This document shows positions 61,226 through 64,000 of a DNA stretch of 64,000 nucleotides, piece by piece. The notes under the pieces were generated by a model. The model saw only the letters and a list, made by a program, of their open reading frames with translations. It ran no database searches and had not been told where the DNA came from. Source of the DNA: Coniferiporia sulphurascens. Its lineage: Eukaryota > Basidiomycota > Agaricomycetes > Hymenochaetales > Hymenochaetaceae. Made by a program: the position numbers and the translations under genes. Positions within the stretch are counted from its first letter, which is position 1; every line of letters begins with the position of its first letter. The stretch covers positions 434,001 through 498,000 of the forward strand of contig NBBA01000013.1 in assembly GCA_002794785.1 (NCBI GenBank). Direction: 5' to 3'.

Positions 61226-63939
61226 TTACACGTGTGGCGCATCTTCCTCAAGGATGTTCTCCTCGATGCTCTTCTTGTAGCTGTGCCCAAAGGCCCTCAT
61301 GCCCTCGCGCTTCGCACGCCTCAGGACGCGATCGATGGCGTCGAGACCTAAATCAATTACAGTAAGCGCTGCTCGCACTAAATTAAGAGTTGAATGGAAG
61401 AAACACACCCTTATCAAGGTCCTCAAGCGGCGGCCCAAACGAGATACGCACGAAGTGATGGCAAGGTGAATTGAAAAGGTTACGGCGATGGGCCGGGTTG
61501 ATATCGAAGAAAATACCCGGAATCACGATCGTCTTCTCCTTCAGAAGCTCTTCGAAGAACGTCTGTATACGTCATCGCAAATCAACTCAGAAGCCTATTT
61601 TCAATGTAGAAGGAGCACGCACAAGGCCGTTGTTCAGCGGGGGTGGCAGGCCCTCGAGGTTGAGCCAAATGTAGAACGTGCTCGTCGGGGGTATGTCGAC
61701 TTTCAGGCCCAACTTTTCAAGTCGTTTAAGCACATGGTCGCGCTTGGCTTTGAAGTGTTTCTGCAGCGCAACCTGTTTGATTGGAGAAGAGAAGAACGAT
61801 GTATTAGGTGTTGACATAGAAAAGCATTTGGGAAAATTTGCTCGCCTTTTCTTGGTGGGCGCGATCGGGATCGAGCAAGGGAATGGCGGCGAGCTGTAGA
61901 CTATTAATTTGGCGTGATAAGCATAGTGTGTAGCTTGCCCATGAACTAGCTTACGGATGATTTGCACCTCCATCCAGGAAAGAACCTATTGAAAACGAAA
62001 CGTCAGTCATATATGGTACCCTTATACTTTGTTTACATACCTGACTGCGAGAGGGCAGTAATAAGGTTCTTGGGTCCGAGGACCCAGCATACACGCCAAC
62101 CAGGCAGACGCCAGTTCTATTCTAACAGTGAGACTCCGCCACAGCTTAAAAGCGGTCAATTTTCTACCTTTGTCAGACCATCGACGATGATCACGGAGTC
62201 CTGTAGACGATCAAATCGATTAAATCGAAAGCTGATTACTGAGCGGTGGAAATATCTACCTCGTTAACGTCTACAATGCTCACGTAAGTAAATCCGCAGC
62301 TATCAAAAGAAGATGCATAACACACCATCGATGTACAGAGCTGATGAGACCGACTTCCCGTACTCTTCTCCCTCTTCGGGATAGATGTACCAGGAGTAAA
62401 ACTAGGGTACAAGGATAAGGTCAATTACTCGACCAACAAAAGGACAAGACCTGTCGTTACCTCGTCTAGAATAATCGTCGTATCTTTACTGAGCCCCACA
62501 AGGCTCTTCAGATCGTTACCCCTGTTCCAAAATTAGCATCCGCAGCATCATCCCAAGTCGGAATAGAACAGTTTGCGCACTTGATGACCTGTCCGGTCGG
62601 GTTGCGTGGGTTTGATGCGAGGATGACTGAAACACCTTGAGTGCGGATATCCCTCTGAGAAGACGGTCGTTAGGAAATCTCGCGTCATCTGTAACTTGAC
62701 GACAGTGTGTCATACCTTGGTCTGCTCGATGTTGAGCATATATTTATCCTGAAACAAACAGTTAGCACAATGTGCGCATAATTTTTCTTGTCCGCATGTA
62801 CCGCGGGATCCAACCTGTGTGGAAGAAAACATTAGCCCATTTCCTCTGTTGCGTATCCACCTGAAACTCACGCCGTGGGGATGGGAACCAAACGTCTGAA
62901 CGCGCCGAGCACTTGATCGTACGCGGTGTAGTCTGGAATTTGGTACGCCTGTTGGAAAAGGGACAATAGTAAGCAAAAATGATTTTCCGGTCAGCCGCAA
63001 TTAAACCTAACGCACACAGTAGACGTTTGAAATGACCGCGGCGACGCGCGAGAGGCCGGAACGTCCACCCGGGACGATGCAAACGTTCTCATACGTGTAC
63101 TGACTCTCTTTTCCTTTGCGGTAGTTTACGTTGTACAAGTTGGCAACGGCTTCGCGAAGCGCTAAACGTAAAGCCCATACAGTCAATATAAGTTTCCGGG
63201 TGCGGACAAAATAACAATCTCGCGCACCCTTGACACCGGTCGTCGGCGCATACTCCAGGCTCTGTTCAAGGTCGTAAGCGACACAGACAAACACCAAAAG
63301 TAGCAGCAAGACGAACGTCAAAGGGGACCTCTACGGTGTGCGGGCGAGGCGGGGCGTCTGGGATATCTCCTACTTCGGGTGCACCCTGACCGAGATTCGC
63401 CCACTCGTGGCTGGATCTAAAAATAGACATATGATCAGCTTTTCAGCCAAAAATAGAATATATGCTGTGGAGCCGGAGTCGGAGTCGGAACAGCAAGGAG
63501 AACGAAGACACACGCGTAGCTAAATCCATTCGCCATCGCGCGGTCGGAACAGTAGATGACGCCGGTCGAGCCGGGGTGCTCGATGCCGGGGACGGTCTCC
63601 TCGTCGGGGTTGACGGTCTGCGGGAGCACGCCCTTGGGCTTGTGGCCTGCGGACGAACGGAAGATCTACCGGGCAACGACGGTGAGGACGCGATCATCGG
63701 ATGAGAGGGGGGGCGCCCACCTGATGTGCTTCGGACTCTTTTTCGTGTTTCGCCTGGCGCATGGCGTCGTAGACCTGTTGGGCGGAGGGGGTCAGTGATG
63801 TTCGCGTGTTCTCGGATGCAGGCTCTGTCGATGAGGCCTCCGAGTGGTGGTCGTGGACGTGAGTTGGAGGGTCGTGCTCGGTGGTATCATGCGGATGGTC
63901 ATGACCCTCGGAGGGCTGTGACGCGTGTTGACTGTGCAT
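61226..63939 (-). CDS. PLP-dependent class I/II aminotransferase with His-rich N-terminus
   Basis: Fold-type I aminotransferase; the amino donor is not evident. ATG 63939 gives a His/Asp/Glu-rich opening with ten His in the first 32 residues. Conserved blocks: NLGQGAPEVGD, EYAPTTGVKALREAVANLYN, VCIVPGGRSGLSRVAAV, DKYMLNIEQTK, VILASNPRNPTGQVI (PLP pocket Asn), ILDEFYSWYIYP (Asp), DGLTKNWRLPGWRVCWVLGP with the Schiff-base Lys at 62168-62170 beside an intron, STFYIWLNLEGLP, and FVRISFGPP (substrate Arg). The end EEDAPHV has its stop at 61226. More than ten introns. A reading frame also extends upstream of 63939 towards the window edge, so an earlier start outside cannot be excluded. Confidence 0.9.
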
Positions 63940-64000
63940 GCGCTTGCTCCACTTGGAGGACAGCTGCGCGTAATCGGCTTACAGTGCCGTCGACGCCTTG

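Overview
The window is nuclear DNA of a filamentous basidiomycete, most likely a wood- or litter-decaying agaricomycete. Reasons: compact genes broken by many 50-70 bp GT-AG introns, some tiny exons, close head-to-head promoters, a secreted GH6 cellobiohydrolase with a CBM1 cellulose-binding domain, a CSL transcription factor, and a tyrosine-kinase-like kinase of the kind expanded in mushrooms. No rRNA, tRNA, CRISPR array or bacterial-type operon was seen. The content is mostly conserved housekeeping genes. I did not find a previously undescribed multi-gene system. Layout, left to right: 3' part of the RPA large subunit (+); STE23/insulin-degrading-enzyme-like M16 protease (+); a poorly coding stretch; CKS1 (-); indoleamine 2,3-dioxygenase with an apparent 1-nt frameshift (-); a gene-poor stretch; 3-hydroxyisobutyryl-CoA hydrolase (-) head to head with tubulin chaperone E (+); an SR-type RNA-binding protein (-), cysteine desulfurase NFS1 (-) and GH6 cellobiohydrolase (-); NECAP (-) head to head with COP9 subunit CSN8 (+); UBLCP1 phosphatase (+); then Asteroid nuclease-like protein, CSL factor and a TKL kinase in tandem (all -). 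A 5'-truncated LINE with a poly(A) tail and target-site duplication sits at 37.9-38.7 kb, followed by about 2.6 kb of AT-rich DNA without recognisable genes. Then come a secreted type-B carboxylesterase/lipase (+), a degenerate zinc-finger fragment (+), COX20 (-) head to head with a myosin essential light chain (+), a UAS/UBX protein (-) head to head with CWF19L1/Drn1 (+), an unrecognised membrane/disordered protein (-), a Nudix hydrolase (-) head to head with eIF3c/NIP1 (+), and a class I/II aminotransferase with a His-rich N-terminus (-). Joint themes are limited. RPA1 and CKS1 are cell-cycle/DNA replication proteins. HIBCH, NFS1 and COX20 are mitochondrial. NECAP, CSN8, UBLCP1 and the UBX protein concern coat or ubiquitin/proteasome biology. 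SR protein and CWF19L1 concern RNA processing. The neighbours do not form a biosynthetic cluster. Five head-to-head pairs separated by 126-406 bp look like shared promoters. Exon models were worked out by hand from reading frame, splice signals and family similarity recalled from memory; no database search was run.
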